Positions 1-12,174 of a DNA stretch of 64,000 nt are shown here, one piece after another. The stretch comes from Ciborinia camelliae (taxonomy: Eukaryota > Ascomycota > Leotiomycetes > Helotiales > Sclerotiniaceae): positions 1,169,337 to 1,233,336 of the forward strand of contig JANPYM010000008.1 of the NCBI GenBank assembly GCA_025890175.1, in the 5' to 3' direction. Numbering within the stretch: the first letter of the stretch is position 1; every line of letters starts with the position of its first letter. The translations under genes were made by a program, and so were the position numbers. The notes beneath the pieces are model-generated. The model saw only the letters and a list, made by a program, of their open reading frames with translations, had not been told where the DNA came from and did no database searches.

Positions 1-1470
1 CCATTCTATATGTTGATATAAATGCTCTATATCCACTAGTTAGCTTGATTAACCATCATATCATGAGTTCCCCATATAGAATCTCTTGACTCCATAGAAC
101 ATAGCTCCTCGGTCACTACAAGACCATTGATAGGTATTTATACCATTCGTACAATACTATTTCTAGTTTAATAGTTAATAGCCCATCTCATCCTTTTATA
201 TACCTAATTAGGAATCTTAATTAAGTAGACTTTCTAAATTCCAATCCATCCGTTTAGATAAGACTTGGGGGGACTCTGGGAGAAGAAAAGAAAAAAAAAT
301 AAGAAGTAATTTATCAAAACGCTTTAACTTAGGATAAATATACATATGAAATACCGCAAAGACCCCTAATTTCTCAAATGATTTTTTAATTTGATTTTAT
401 TATCCTGTTTGTTTTATCGATGATCAATTGAGCGGGTGTGGGATGAAGCTGGGGTCTCGATAGATGATTGGAGATGAAGATGAAGATATATATGAACATG
501 TATATATCTAATAATACCGTCATATAATAGAAATCATAAACCATACACTAGCACTCAAGAAAAAGCACATACCATATACTTTAGAGAAGGCTAGCCAGGT
601 CTACAAATCGAATAATAGACAAGTGCCAGTAAATAATAGAAGAGTATTGAGATAATAAAACTAAAAAGGGAAAATACAATAGAAACTTGGATTCGAGTTA
701 CATTTGTGGTATTAATTACTATACTATGATTAATAGGTTATATCTGAGGATGGTTTTGGATTTAGAGGATAGAGGGCGGAGAGTGGGAAAGGAGGAGGGG
801 GGAGATGGGATATTGTTTTTCGAGAGAAAGACTCGGAGGTTGGAGACTCGGAAAATATTGAAGGGTTTGGGTATATAGGAGGGAGGAGAATCAGGAGATA
901 TCAAAAAAGTAAAAGAGAATAAACGTGAAGGAAAGAAAAATGTATTATAAAAACTATTACATCCATTGTTCAACGCTTCGTCTCATAATCTGTATCTACA
1001 AGCCTTTACTATCTACCTAGTAGTATCCAAAAGACTATGAGAATCTTAAATATAACTCCAAGCTAAATTTTCGAATGAATCTAATCTGCCACTTCCAAGC
1101 TCTAACTCCCACTCAAATCATATAGTATATAAAATGAATTTCAAAACTCATCTATTTTCTCATCATCTAATTGATATTTGAATTTTTGAAAACGCTGGCT
1201 GGCTGTATAGTAAGTAATGATTGAGATGAATATTTGTTCAGAAAATCCAAAATATTTAGACGTATTAATATGAATATACTTGATGGATGTTCGGCCTTTT
1301 TCGGGGGAGGCGAAGGGGGACTTAAAGAGACAAATGTTAAGAAAGGAAGGAGAAGGAGAGAGAGGCAGAGAAGGAAATGGTGTTTTAGCAATATGAATAA
1401 CTGTCAAGAAGAGTATGACTCCAAGCAGGTGTATGATGGAAGCATAGGATTAGATTAAGGTAGGTAGTAG

Positions 1471-1485
1471 TACAGCTTCGCTGTA
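1471..1485. repeat. perfect 6-bp stem hairpin
   Basis: The inverted repeat TACAGC-TTC-GCTGTA forms a perfect 6-bp stem with a three-base loop. Further complementarity (TAGTAG / CTACTA) lies outside it across a bulge. A GC-rich stretch with the 12-mer CACGCTACGCTA follows at 1511-1522. No gene lies adjacent, so a terminator role is not supported. Confidence 0.5.
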
Positions 1486-2158
1486 TTTTACTACTAATAC
1501 CGCTGCTCCGCACGCTACGCTACATAGTAACCGTCTCAACTAACAATAACACTAATTAGACCGTTAGTAGGTATCTGTAGGGTTTGTAGATACTTGGTGA
1601 GGCTAGCCGGTGAGTTTGATAGGATTAATATAAAGATATCTTAGTGGCTTATAAAGATGATGAGAAAGTTATTGTTTGCCTGGAAGCTCTATACTCTGAG
1701 TAGTATGATAAACAAATTCTAACACAATGAATAATAGAAAGATTTGTGGTTTAGTTGTGTGAGGAGGTTCAACTTGAAAGGATATACTGTAGATAAAGAT
1801 ATTTATATTAGAGTCAAAGAAAGAAAGAAAGAAGGAAAGAAGGAAAGATGAAAGGAAGATGAAAGGAAGAGATAATAAAGTATGTAGTGTGTAGAAGATA
1901 TATATGTTGATGCAAGGAAGATATGGATCGGCTTTGAGATGATATATACCTAGATTCATAAGAGATTCCTCATTCTAACTCATAAACCCTCTTCATTTAC
2001 TTTCAGCTCATCTAGCATCTAATGATTTTTATATCACTACTTTCCAGTGATGGGAGTAGTGTAAGTTAGTATTTTGAGGCCTGTTACACCACACTAATAC
2101 ATATAAATGTTGATATCCATCACTTACGAACGTCAGTACATAATTTTGAAGATATACC

Positions 2159-2328
2159 GAAATACTAGAATTCGATGAATTTTATTCGAAACTCACTAAA
2201 TTCCAATGAATATGGCATCAATATTGCGTATTTTGAAAGAAATGTGGCTGATCTTAAGTGGAATGTATAGAATTCCAATCAAGATAAGTTCACATCTTGG
2301 TATGGAATGTATAGAATTCTAGTATTTC
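2159..2328. repeat. possible MITE-like inverted-repeat element
   Basis: The 15-mer GAAATACTAGAATTC at 2159-2173 recurs as its exact reverse complement at 2314-2328, bounding about 170 bp of AT-rich non-coding DNA. Inside, GGAATGTATAGAATTC occurs twice as a direct repeat (about 2270 and 2304). Short non-coding DNA with perfect terminal inverted repeats fits a MITE. No clear target-site duplication is visible, and only one copy is in the window. Confidence 0.35.
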
Positions 2329-2814
2329 AGTATACGGAATACGCCATATACTACCCCCATCACGGCTACTTTTCAACAACACAACTAATTAGATTACATC
2401 CCTTCAATATCAAATGACAGTCTCTGCATCATGGGTTTCAAACAAATCATTCATTAGACTTCACCCTTTCAATATCAAGCGATAGATAATTCATGGATCA
2501 TCTCTAACATAACTCTTTCCCAATGTCTTCGAATAATCAATTCAAGGAAGCAAAACCACTTGAGATAGTTTGACGTTTTCTACATTCACTTTTCAGCCTG
2601 TTATTTCTGTTTAATTTGCTGTTCTAAACGCAGTTTCTTGAGAAGTTGAGCTACAGCATATTCACTCGAAATATATCTTCAATTCGATTCTGTTGAGGAG
2701 AAAAAGAGAACTTGGTTTTGTTGAGGAGAGATATTCACTTATATATTCTCAAGGAGAGGAAATTTCTTTTCGAAAAGGAAATGTATAGATTCACTTTTAA
2801 ACACAATTGAGGAG

Positions 2815-3620
2815 GGGATTTGAGGCTAAGCTTGAAATGGTTGTCTTTTATAGTGAACAAAGAGCAAGAGATTGATGCACCTATTGGCTTGGAGACAATC
2901 TCTCTGCCTGAGCTATACTTCAACACCGTCACTGGTGATGAATAGACTTCAATTGGCATCATCGATCTTGTCATTAATATTGGGTGTGTACCATCCAGAG
3001 CTGTGGTTCATTAACCTTCAGCTGGTATCTTGTTTTGCACCCACACTGGACTGATGGTTACTCAAGAGATGGCTGAAGCTTCTGCAGAAGGCCTGGGGCA
3101 AATGACTCGAAATTTGAGTGCTGGTAATAGCAAAGTCAATAATGAAATTCGAGAAACAGGTATGGAAAAGCATGATAGATTGGGAAGTGATCTCGAAGGA
3201 GTATGGGCAGGGTGTCCGATAGTGCGGATTGCAGTTCAACAATGAGAGGTTTTTGATTCTTGAATTTGTGTGGAAGATTCAAATCATTTGGGAGATTCAA
3301 ATCATTCGGAAGATCGAATCAGCTAGTCCAGAATATTGGATACCTTGAGTATGAGGATCATACAAAGAAAGCTTTGTCCTTATTCTAGCTGAGGATGCTG
3401 AAAATCGCTGGGCTACCTTGGAAACTCTTGTTAATTGCCACCTGCTCAAGTGGGGAAACAACTTGTATCCTCGAGTTTCAAACAAGTACACTGTTTTTCC
3501 GAAGCAACGGACCCATTTCGATTCAAGGTCAATCGATTCCCATCACTTCCACTTCTATAGAAGCTGATGTTGATCAAAAGCCACGGAGGACAGTATCTTC
3601 TGATCCATACAATCGGAGCT
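2815..3620 (+). pseudogene. decayed reading frame, unidentified
   Basis: One plus-strand frame stays protein-like from about 2815 to 3244 except for two in-frame stops near 2942 and 3010. It contains stretches such as EIRETGMEKHDRLGSDLEG. Other frames carry gene-like text further on, for example LILAEDAENRWATLETL near 3375-3425 and then LLKWGNNLYPRVSNKY. Coding-looking text split over frames with stops suggests an old inactivated gene or transposon fragment. I do not recognise the family, and unannotated introns are an alternative. Confidence 0.3.
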
Positions 3621-4220
3621 GGTAGATCATAGTATAATTTCTGAATCGAGACAGCTGGAGGCTTTCAGATACCGGAAACAGGGCGAGCATTGGGGGAAAC
3701 CAAAACGAAGCTGTAAACCCAAACCTTTTTTCTTTTCTGAAGCTTTTAAAAGATTCTATCACATCACAACAAGATGTGAAAGTCTCTCAAGTGAGAAATA
3801 GCACTTGATGTTTTCTTGACTTTATCATTTCATTCCCAATGTGCTTTTAATGCTGGTACCGGTATATCAATTTCTTGGTTTCTGTGCTGGGTTGTCAGGT
3901 TGCAATCATCACAACGATGAAACATTCCACAGCCCCTGAATTTGTTGTCCTGTCTGTAAAAGGTTGCAATGCAACCCTCTTCTCTTCTGTTCAAGACGTG
4001 CTGAATTGAAGGATTCCAATGACTCCCTGTATCAATATCAAAAGAACTTCTTCATTTGGTTGTTGTATAAGGTATAAGGTTATTATACGTACCTAGGTCG
4101 TAGACTGATGCACATTTTTTGATAGACAGGAATCCCCTGTTTTTTTCTGACCCTCAATCAATTAGAGCCTAGATGATTGTTTATCTTCAGCTTTATCTTC
4201 AACCTGTTGGTAACTTGGTA

Positions 4221-4270
4221 CCCTCTTCTGCCCTCTTCTGCCCTCTTCTGCCCTCTTCTGCCCTCCTTTG
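4221..4270 (+). repeat. 10-bp tandem repeat, CCCTCTTCTG x4 plus variant
   Basis: Four perfect tandem copies of CCCTCTTCTG at 4221-4260 are followed by the variant CCCTCCTTTG. It is a pyrimidine-rich minisatellite upstream of the H1-like gene. A regulatory role is not shown. Confidence 0.9.
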
Positions 4271-4703
4271 CCCCACTGATTGCTAAGATAACTTGGATCT
4301 TTTCGCTTCTAGAGGGTAGATCCAGGGCTTTTCAGGGAAGTCCTATCATACACACGTGATGGTTAGAAAGAGGGGGTCGGTCAAGGTCAACAGACCTTGA
4401 GAGACCAAAAATGAAAACCTAGGTAGGTACGAATGAACCGAATGAGAAACAAGAGATGAATGAAAATCAAAATCAAAAGAAAAAAGAAGAGAAAAAAATA
4501 TATATATAATATTTATGATATGATGAGAGATCAACAACCAATGAATCAATTCGAATTCATATATTTATCAAAAATTCCATCAAAATAACCCCAAAATCCA
4601 AATACCATAAAATACCATTTAACATTTATTTTAGCCTTAACACTTTGAGGTCTCCTCCCGCTTAGCGGCCTTCCGGCTTCGTGGTCGGTCCCAAACCATA
4701 ACA

Positions 4704-4760
4704 CCACACCTCTCTCTCTCTCCCAGCACATCTTCCTTCTCCTCTCTTATCCTCTCCCAC
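4704..4760 (+). promoter_or_regulatory. CT-rich tract upstream of the H1-like gene
   Basis: A strongly pyrimidine-biased stretch (CTCTCTCTCTCTCCC followed by further CT/TTC runs) lies about 230-290 bases before the start codon. Such tracts are common just upstream of transcription starts of highly expressed filamentous-fungal genes. The assignment rests on composition and position only. Confidence 0.4.
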
Positions 4761-4988
4761 AAACAACAACAATTCAGAAATCTTTCAAATTTGAATCATC
4801 AGATCTGTAAATACACGCGACGAAAATCTCTTCATATTTATTCAAAATATCCAAAACCCATTCAATCAAATTAAGTAAGCAACTATCAGATATCTATCGC
4901 GATATTGACGCGACCTCTACCGTCTTGCGCCAATCCAAGTTGATCTTCCACAACACACATTCTTACTAACTATTCTCCATAGGAAGCA

Positions 4989-5705
4989 ATGGCTCGTGTA
5001 ACTAGATCCGCTACTGGTGAGTTATTTTCTATATTCTTTCTCCGGAACCCATTCTTTAGCTATAGAGCAGACGGTCGCAAAATCGCGTAAAAACGAGAGC
5101 TCTGCTAACTCGATGGATTAGGCAGTATCCCAGCCAAGCCTGTACCAGCCCCCGTCGAGGCTCCTAAGCCAAAGAAAGCCGCCCCCAAGGCAAATACTGG
5201 AAAGAAGGTTGCTCCAACTACCAAGGGAGCTAAGCCAGCTGGTGTCAAGAAGACCGCTGCTCCAAAGAAGAAGTCCGCCGTTGCTGCCAAGGTATGTTAG
5301 ATATCGTCACATGTAGAACTATTTATTGATTCTTCTATAGATTGAGGCTGTTGTAGAGAAGACCGAGAAGGTTGCCGAGAAGGTCGCCGAGAAGGCTGCC
5401 GACAAAGTTGAGGAGAAGGTCGAGGAGAAAGCCGAGGAGAAAACTGAAGAGCCCATTGCTGAGAAGGCTCCTGTTGAGAAGGCCCCAGTTGAGAAGGCAC
5501 CTGTGGAGAAGGCTCCTGCTGAGAAGCCAGCGCCAAAGAAGAAGGTATATTATATTTATCTACTTTCATATGCTTTAACATACCACCCCCGCCTCTTCTC
5601 CTATTCTCATGTAACTAACCCCCCTTCTTTTTCCAGGCCCCCGCACCAAAGAAGCCCGTTACCAAGAAGGCTGCTGCCCCAAAGAAAGCCGCCGTCAAGG
5701 CCTAA
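4989..5705 (+). CDS. Lys/Ala/Pro/Glu-rich histone-H1-tail-like protein
   Basis: Four exons (4989-5016, 5122-5291, 5341-5544, 5637-5705) joined by consensus GT..AG introns encode 156 residues beginning MARVTRSATG. Residues about 10-66 are Lys/Ala/Pro-rich with repeated PKK and KKA motifs, resembling a linker-histone tail. Residues 67-130 are an acidic/basic repeat of EKVAEK and EKAPVEKAP units. The C-terminus (KKPVTKKAAAPKKAA) is again H1-like. No globular winged-helix domain is present, so this is not a canonical H1. A chromatin or nucleolar DNA-binding role is inferred from composition only. All splice phases agree, which makes the exon structure reliable. Confidence 0.75.
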
Positions 5706-8700
5706 ACAGCAATGCCTCAATCAAATCAACCGCTCTCGAAAAAAACACAGATGGAGGTGTTCCTCTCAAGAGCCCTTATAATATAACAACCCTCTGGATT
5801 GAATATACTGTCATTCCTTCAGTTGATACCCAATATCTTTGTTCTGAGCGAGCGTTACTTTGGAGTGGATATGAATGTGACCTGGCGTTTTTCAGGCGTT
5901 TTCTAGTTTTTTGGCAGAGGGCGGTAATGGTATGATCAATGCTATCATTTGGGGTCATTCGGGGGACTGTATCTAGATAGTATCTATGGATGCCTATTTG
6001 GGAATAGGGGAACACTTTTTTTTTACCTTTACTTTTGAGAAAAGAATCGTGACGAGGGAGACTTTGGGAAGAAGGAAGATGTGTTTAAATGACAGGCAGA
6101 TAACGGATCTGGAGACAATGTAAATGATTTTATACTGGATGTTTCATGTGCTGTGTCTCTCTTCAATTCTGATTCTTGTGATAACTTCAAGTTGAAGTCC
6201 CCGCCCCTTCATTTTTAGGTGTCAACCCCTTTATTTGTAGGCGTAGCCACCCTTTCTTCTAAGCTATATTGATCGTGTTATGATTTATAGGTATTCGCAC
6301 TTACATCCCTCTTGTCAGATGATCACCTCTCTCATTTAAGCTTATGTCTAGTCTGTCCTACTTCTTTCCCTCTTTCTGATATCGTGGATCTTGTTCCTCC
6401 TCCTTATCTCCTAAGTCTACCTGTCTATCCACTTCTCCACCTAAGCATGCACATCCTCCTGTAGAACACAATCCCCCATCATATCCTCATATTTTCTCGC
6501 TCCCTCGCATCCCCCCTTATCCCCTTCCCCTATCTTTCTCAATCTATCCATCCACTCAAGCTTTCTCTGGTCCCTCGGGCTCTTCTCTTCTCTTTTCTTT
6601 CTTTTTCTTCTCGTGTGAGAGCGCATATCACTTCATGAGATGATTTCCTAATACCTTGTACTGGCCTACTAGGTATATACAGTTTGCTGATATATATTAG
6701 ATGGAGTTATATGATGGATTTGACTTCTTTTCTAGAAGGAAGGGGGAAGATGGGAGAAGAGGGAGGAAGGGAGATGGAATAGAGGGATTTCATTTCCGCA
6801 CAACTATGTGGATTCGCTCCTCTCGGGACTCGACTCGACTCGACTCGACTCGACTCGACTCGACTCGACTCGACTCGGGTGGATGGTTCTTCGAGGTGTC
6901 TCTTGTTGTGGATGTGGGTATGGGTGTGGGTGTGGTGTTGATGTTCTATTCTGTGGTATAAATTGCTTTTTATCTGGAATGAGATGGATGGGAAGTCTGA
7001 GATTTCGAGGTATGTCTGTAGGAGAGATTTATTTACCTGGGTAGGTGCTTATCTGGATTAGATGGATGGTTGGATTGGTAATCTGTTATTTGTATTTTAT
7101 TATACCTATTTATGGATTACATACTTAGTAGGTATATTTTCGATTCCATGGTTGTCTCTTTATCTTAGTTCTGGTTCTGGTTCTGGTTCTGTAGCTTTGA
7201 CTCATTGATATCCGGGACACACACACATACATATGTATATGTATATGTATACCATTGTAGGAATATCTATCTTGGCTTCCCGTATTCTGTTATTAGGTTC
7301 AGGAGTTGAATCTTGGGACTTTGTGTGTATACGGAGCATGCATGTATGTATGTATAGATCTTACATGTTACATGAATAGTGTGGAATATCCAAGTGGAGA
7401 TGGGAGATTGGGTTGGAAGGGAGAGGTGGATTGATATACCGAGTAGATGTGATATTGGGATTTAATGGGATCTAGTGGATTTAATAAGAACTAAAATCCA
7501 ATCAATTTCTCAAATGAATGATTGATTGATCTATTCCACCTTTATTCTTCTCTTTCTCTTTCCCCCTCCTCCTGTATATCTACTCCATATATATATATAT
7601 ATCTTAGATACAGCTTCTCACCCACAAACTATCACAACCTAAAGGCAGGTCATTCCCCCACCCTATGTGAGTAAACGATTGATAGTAACGAATCCCTTCT
7701 TCACATCACATCACTTTGCTTTGCTAGCTGGTCGGACACCCCATCCTACAAGAATAGATAAGAAATTAGTAAATACCATGCTAAGGTATTCAATGCTGGG
7801 ATGGATGGTGGTGGGATGGTTAAGTTGTATTTGAGATTTTGGATTGGTGTTAAATGACTACTTTGATTTGATGTCGAGATAGAGTCTAATTACTATATAG
7901 TAGAGTGGGCCTGAAATGAAAAGAAATGAAGAAAAATGAAGCAAAATGAAAGAAAAGGGATCTTTATAGCAGGAAATAAAAGTAGAGGTAGATAATATGC
8001 GGAGGAAGTAGGCACACAAAGATAAGTAATCACACGAATATATCTGAGCTCTAGATCCTGTCTTAGGGCTAGATACTATTGTCATTTACGTATATAAATC
8101 CATTCGAACAGAGTGGAGAAAATATAGTCTGATATCTACATCCACTGTCACTCTCATCCAGGATTCTCAATACCTAGTCTAAACACTCGAGTATCAGCCC
8201 AGCAATGAGCTCAGATATCTTGAAATCGTCTCTTATCAAATGTATCTAAAACCTTCAAATTCAAAGTATTTGGAATATTCATTCCATCCATCATCAATGA
8301 TGCATCTATAAAATATGTACAAGTCTCAAATATACGTGGAGCATCCCAGCCGTAAGAGACCGTATTGAAAGCTCTCAGATCTAGAATACTCGTACAGTGC
8401 AGATGAATGAATCAACTCTGTCATGTGAATCGCATCCCCATGCCTCAGAGGATTAGATTCGCCAAACAACTAATACGTTCAGATTCATTGTTCCCTCACC
8501 TAATCCCATCCATTTCCCAACCTAAAGTCACCACGCAAACTCATTCATACGGGCTCCAGCAATCCCTAACCCCCCAAAAGAACTCACCCCTCCCTACCTA
8601 TTATCCCCATCCTCGCCTCGCAAAAAGGTATTTCAAGCCTAGACTTTCTTTCACACTCTTCTTCCTATTGTATGATTATGTTTGGTTCCAATGGGTTCAT

Positions 8701-8984
8701 TACTATCACTATAACGAGGTCATCTCATCCTTAATATCAACTCTGTTTTGCTACTGGAATTTGTCAATTTGTTGGAAATATGAAGTATTTATGGATGGCA
8801 TCAAAGACGATAGTTCTCATTTTAATTTAAGGCAAAAGACAAAAGATCTTTCTACTTAGACGTATGCAAGATGTTCTTACTTAGCATACGCAAATTTTAT
8901 ACAAAATCTATTCAATATATATGCAACAAATCTTTTCCCAAATACATTTGCCCCTTCACCTTCATCACATAGGTAATCAACCTA
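5706..8984. other. intergenic region, about 3.3 kb
   Basis: Both neighbours end here: the plus-strand H1-like gene and the minus-strand PBY1 gene. The stretch therefore starts and finishes with 3' UTRs. It contains the GACTC array at 6827-6876, TG/TA-rich tracts near 7220-7250 and 7590-7600, and one 150-codon open frame (8407-8859) with no recognisable features. I see no supported gene. Confidence 0.6.
6827..6876 (+). repeat. pentanucleotide microsatellite (GACTC)10
   Basis: Ten perfect tandem copies of GACTC. The array is uninterrupted and lies in non-coding DNA, so its length is likely to vary between strains. Confidence 0.97.
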
Positions 8985-11481
8985 CTACCGCCTCCCCAAA
9001 TCCACACCCCCAACCCTTACCAACTTCCCCTCCCCATCCCCCCCTTCCACGCCGAAGAATCCACCAACCGTCTTTCCTACAACCTCCTTCCAAAAGCCTT
9101 CCACAACCCCCCTACACTCCACTCCACTTTGTCCAAAATCCGGAAACGCATTAACCTCCAACAGCCAACACTCTCCCTCCTTATCGACCAAGAAATCCAA
9201 TCCAAACGTCTCAAACGCATTTGGTAATGGTTGGAAATGAATGCCCATTTCTTTTGCTGCCGCTATGAATATCTCACTTGTTAATTTGAAAATTTGGTCT
9301 TGAATTTTCTGATGGAGAGCTGCGGGGAAAGGAAGAGAGGAGAGGAGATGGACGGCATTTTTCTTGGACTCAGAGGTTTGAATGCAGGTGTTTGTGAGAT
9401 GGGGGTTGAGGTCTATTTCCCCAGAGGATGAAGAGTCCCATGGAGGGATATAAGAGGAGCTGGCGAAGAGGGCGAGCATGGGTTTGTAGACGTATATGTC
9501 TAGAGCGCCGGAAGCTAGCACATAGGTTCTGATATGGAATTTGGTATTCGTAGGCGCAATTGTATTAGACTCTGGGGAGAGGAGAAGCGGTGGGTGAATA
9601 TATGGTTGTGCAAGGAAGTGGCGGAGATGAGATGTTTGGATGTAGTCCTTTTCTTCATCATCTTCTTTTTGGATTTCTTCACCCTCTTCATCGGAATCTG
9701 GTGCATCTTCTTCCCATCCCTCAAAAATAGCAAGGAGCTCTTCATAAGACGAGAATAACCTGATACCCTGTCCCCTATCACTCATCCCCGGTTTCAAAAT
9801 CCACCATTCTCTGTCTTTGGCTTCACCTCCTTCCTCATCAACCTTTTCATTTCTGGCAAAACTCTCTTTCAAATCCCAACACTCTACCACAGCATCATCC
9901 AAGAACTCGGCATAATCAACCTCAAAATGTTCCGCGCGTTTGATGTTCGTTTGAAGAATAGACTCCGGGTTTTTAACACACCATATATGGGATGTTTCAC
10001 TCAAATAGTGCTTACGAATGAGGGCTTTGCGGATAACATAGGCGTTTGTAAGGGAGGTTGTGGGTTTTGACGTGATTTCGTCGAATGGAATAGTCTCGTA
10101 GGATGAAATATGGAGGTATGGTGAATCTGGGCTTGGAAGGTCGGATGGAGAGGAGAGAAGTGTGTATGAAGATTTGGGAAGCTGTTCTAGAGCCGAAAGG
10201 ATTAGTGGTTGGACGTAAGAATCTTCGTAGTCGATGTAGGCGTAGAAATGAGGACGCGTTGACTTGGGTTGTTCTTGAAGAGAGAGATTCGATATTGATG
10301 GTATTGGATTTGAAGATGGTCTGGCGAAAGGATTGGTCAGATATGCTCTATGAGATTGATGAGGTTAAATGGATAGGAAGGAACTTGTATTGGTCTAACA
10401 ATATCTAATGCTCTATTACTATGCATTTAAGAACTCACAACTTCAACTCCCCCTGTGTCGCAGCAGTAGCATGCATGAAATTCGCTTTCAATGGTGTGAC
10501 GCTACAGTATTGTTAGTTTCCGATGGATTAAGTCATAGGAGTAGAACATACCTTGTGTAACCCTCCTTAACAGCCCAACCGTCATTCCCAGGCCCAGCTT
10601 CCTCTACACTCTTGTAAACATCTGTGAACCTTGGTGCCCACTTGAAATGTTTATGTGTATGCCCGACAACCTTTTTCTCCTCTCCTTCCTCTTGCTGCCC
10701 TTCCTTTTCTCTAATCTTCTCTTCTTCCTCATCGGCATTCTCGTCCTTCCCATCCACCTCCTCGAAGCAACTCCCTTCTCCCCAATAATTCTGCAACAGG
10801 TTTGTCCACAGAATCTTCCTGTCCTCAACCCCCTCCACCAACGGAACATTGACTGTATATAAATCCACTCCCTCACCCCAATTGTTGTACAAGTACTCAA
10901 TGAGCTTTACACCAATCCTACTCGCACCCCCAATAATCTCCGGATCATGGTTCCTCGTGAAAAAAGCATAACTCAATGCAATAGCCTTCCTCTTGCAAAC
11001 CGCCGCCTCCATCGCACCCCCAATTGTCCCACTACTCAGACTGAATACAGCCGTGCTATTTCTCCCATAATTCGGTCCACTAACCACTAAATCTACCGGT
11101 CCCCTATCTTGGAAATAATGATATAGACCTATTTGTACGCATGATGCTGGTGTGCCATCTACCAATACCCATTCTTCTGTACTGTCGCTGGAGGGGCGAG
11201 CATGTGTAGTACCATTATCTTCATGGACGGTTCCCGGTCGAAAATAGGTAGGCTTGACAGTTTGGCCGACCATGTGCGCTTTGCCTATCCATGAGCGCTG
11301 TGTATGTGGGAGAACGACAGAGACAGTGTGACCGGCAGCTTGGAGAGTTTGGACGAGGGAGTGGACATAGGGAGATGATTTGTTCGATGGAGGCCCATCA
11401 TCGTTCACTACCTTTGTGAATTGTTAACTTAAATACCAATTGCCAATATAGTTACAATTTTTCACTTACGAGAATATGCAT
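8985..11481 (-). CDS. PBY1: Pby1-like SurE + tubulin-tyrosine-ligase-like fusion protein
   Basis: Four exons (11481-11470, 11411-10552, 10501-10439, 10347-8985) encode 765 residues. The 12-nt first exon gives MHIL, which joins VVNDDGPPS to make the SurE metal-binding N-terminus. DLVVSGPNYGRN and a GTIGGAMEAA segment follow, and the SurE part closes with GYTSVTPLKANF (residues 1-311). The last exon holds an ATP-grasp TTL-like domain: HFYAYIDYEDSYVQPLIL, WILKPGMSDRGQG, FHIRTYVLASG and LLEVNAFPDFGQSG. Yeast Pby1 has the same order and about the same length (753 residues) and sits in P-bodies. The TTL half has no in-frame ATG for well over 150 codons, so it is unlikely to be a separate gene. No enzymatic activity can be read from sequence alone. 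Confidence 0.87.
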
Positions 11482-12174
11482 TTCGAATGTGGTTGTTTGA
11501 AAAGGTGTTATGTTATATTATATACAAAGAGCAGTGTCTGATCGATTGAGATTTTGGTGGGATGTGCGGGGGATATTTAGGGATATTGGATCTTTTTAGA
11601 CAAGGATTTAAATGCCGGACGGGAATACTACCGTCCCGGTATCCTTCTTTGAACCAAGTTCGAGACTACCACTACTATGAGTACTAACTACTCGAGCAAA
11701 GTATCATGGCATCATTCACATGGATGGTATAGATATATATATAGCAATCACATCAGATCATGACAACACCTGGGCAATAGTTTATTAATATGCTTAATCA
11801 TTTTATTTCGTAAGGTACAGTAGTAGACCAATCCTCGCTATGGATGCCGGATGCCCGAGAAACTGAAAACGCCATTGCCTGGTATTTTACAAAAAAGTTG
11901 CAGGAAGCAGTCCAAAATTCTGCTATGTGCAATGGCCTCGAAGAACCCATCAAATCATCATGCAGGAAAGTCCGTTAAGAAAGTAGAATGTATCAAGTAG
12001 CCGATTAAAAGAAATAGACATTTGCAAGTCCCTGCAGTTGAAGAAAATTCATGAGCAGATGACTCGAAAACCTCCGCAAAAACTCCTGCCCAGTCCGTCC
12101 AATATGTTCACCAATATGCATGCAATCAGTCTTCGTTTCCAATGACGTAGAACAAATAAGAAGCCATAAAAACC
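11482..12174. other. intergenic region between PBY1 and the S/T-P-rich gene
   Basis: This holds the PBY1 5' side and the 3' UTR of the next minus-strand gene. Nothing else is recognisable. A simple TATATATATA tract occurs near 11735. Confidence 0.6.

Larger units (their letters stand above)
1..2800. other. AT-rich intergenic DNA
   Basis: No gene is supported here. Open frames are short and low in complexity, mirroring purine-rich tracts such as the GAAA/GGAAA run near 1810-1875. The stretch also holds a small hairpin near 1471-1485 and a possible inverted-repeat element at about 2159-2328, both listed separately. I see no RNA gene. Confidence 0.7.

Noticed and set aside
8407..8859. 150-codon plus-strand open frame between the H1-like gene and PBY1
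   Set aside because: Low-complexity, no domain, no conserved motif, no splice partners; chance frame in intergenic DNA.
10103..10408. 101-codon plus-strand frame
   Set aside because: Antisense to the PBY1 TTL exon and its last intron; the minus strand carries the conserved protein.
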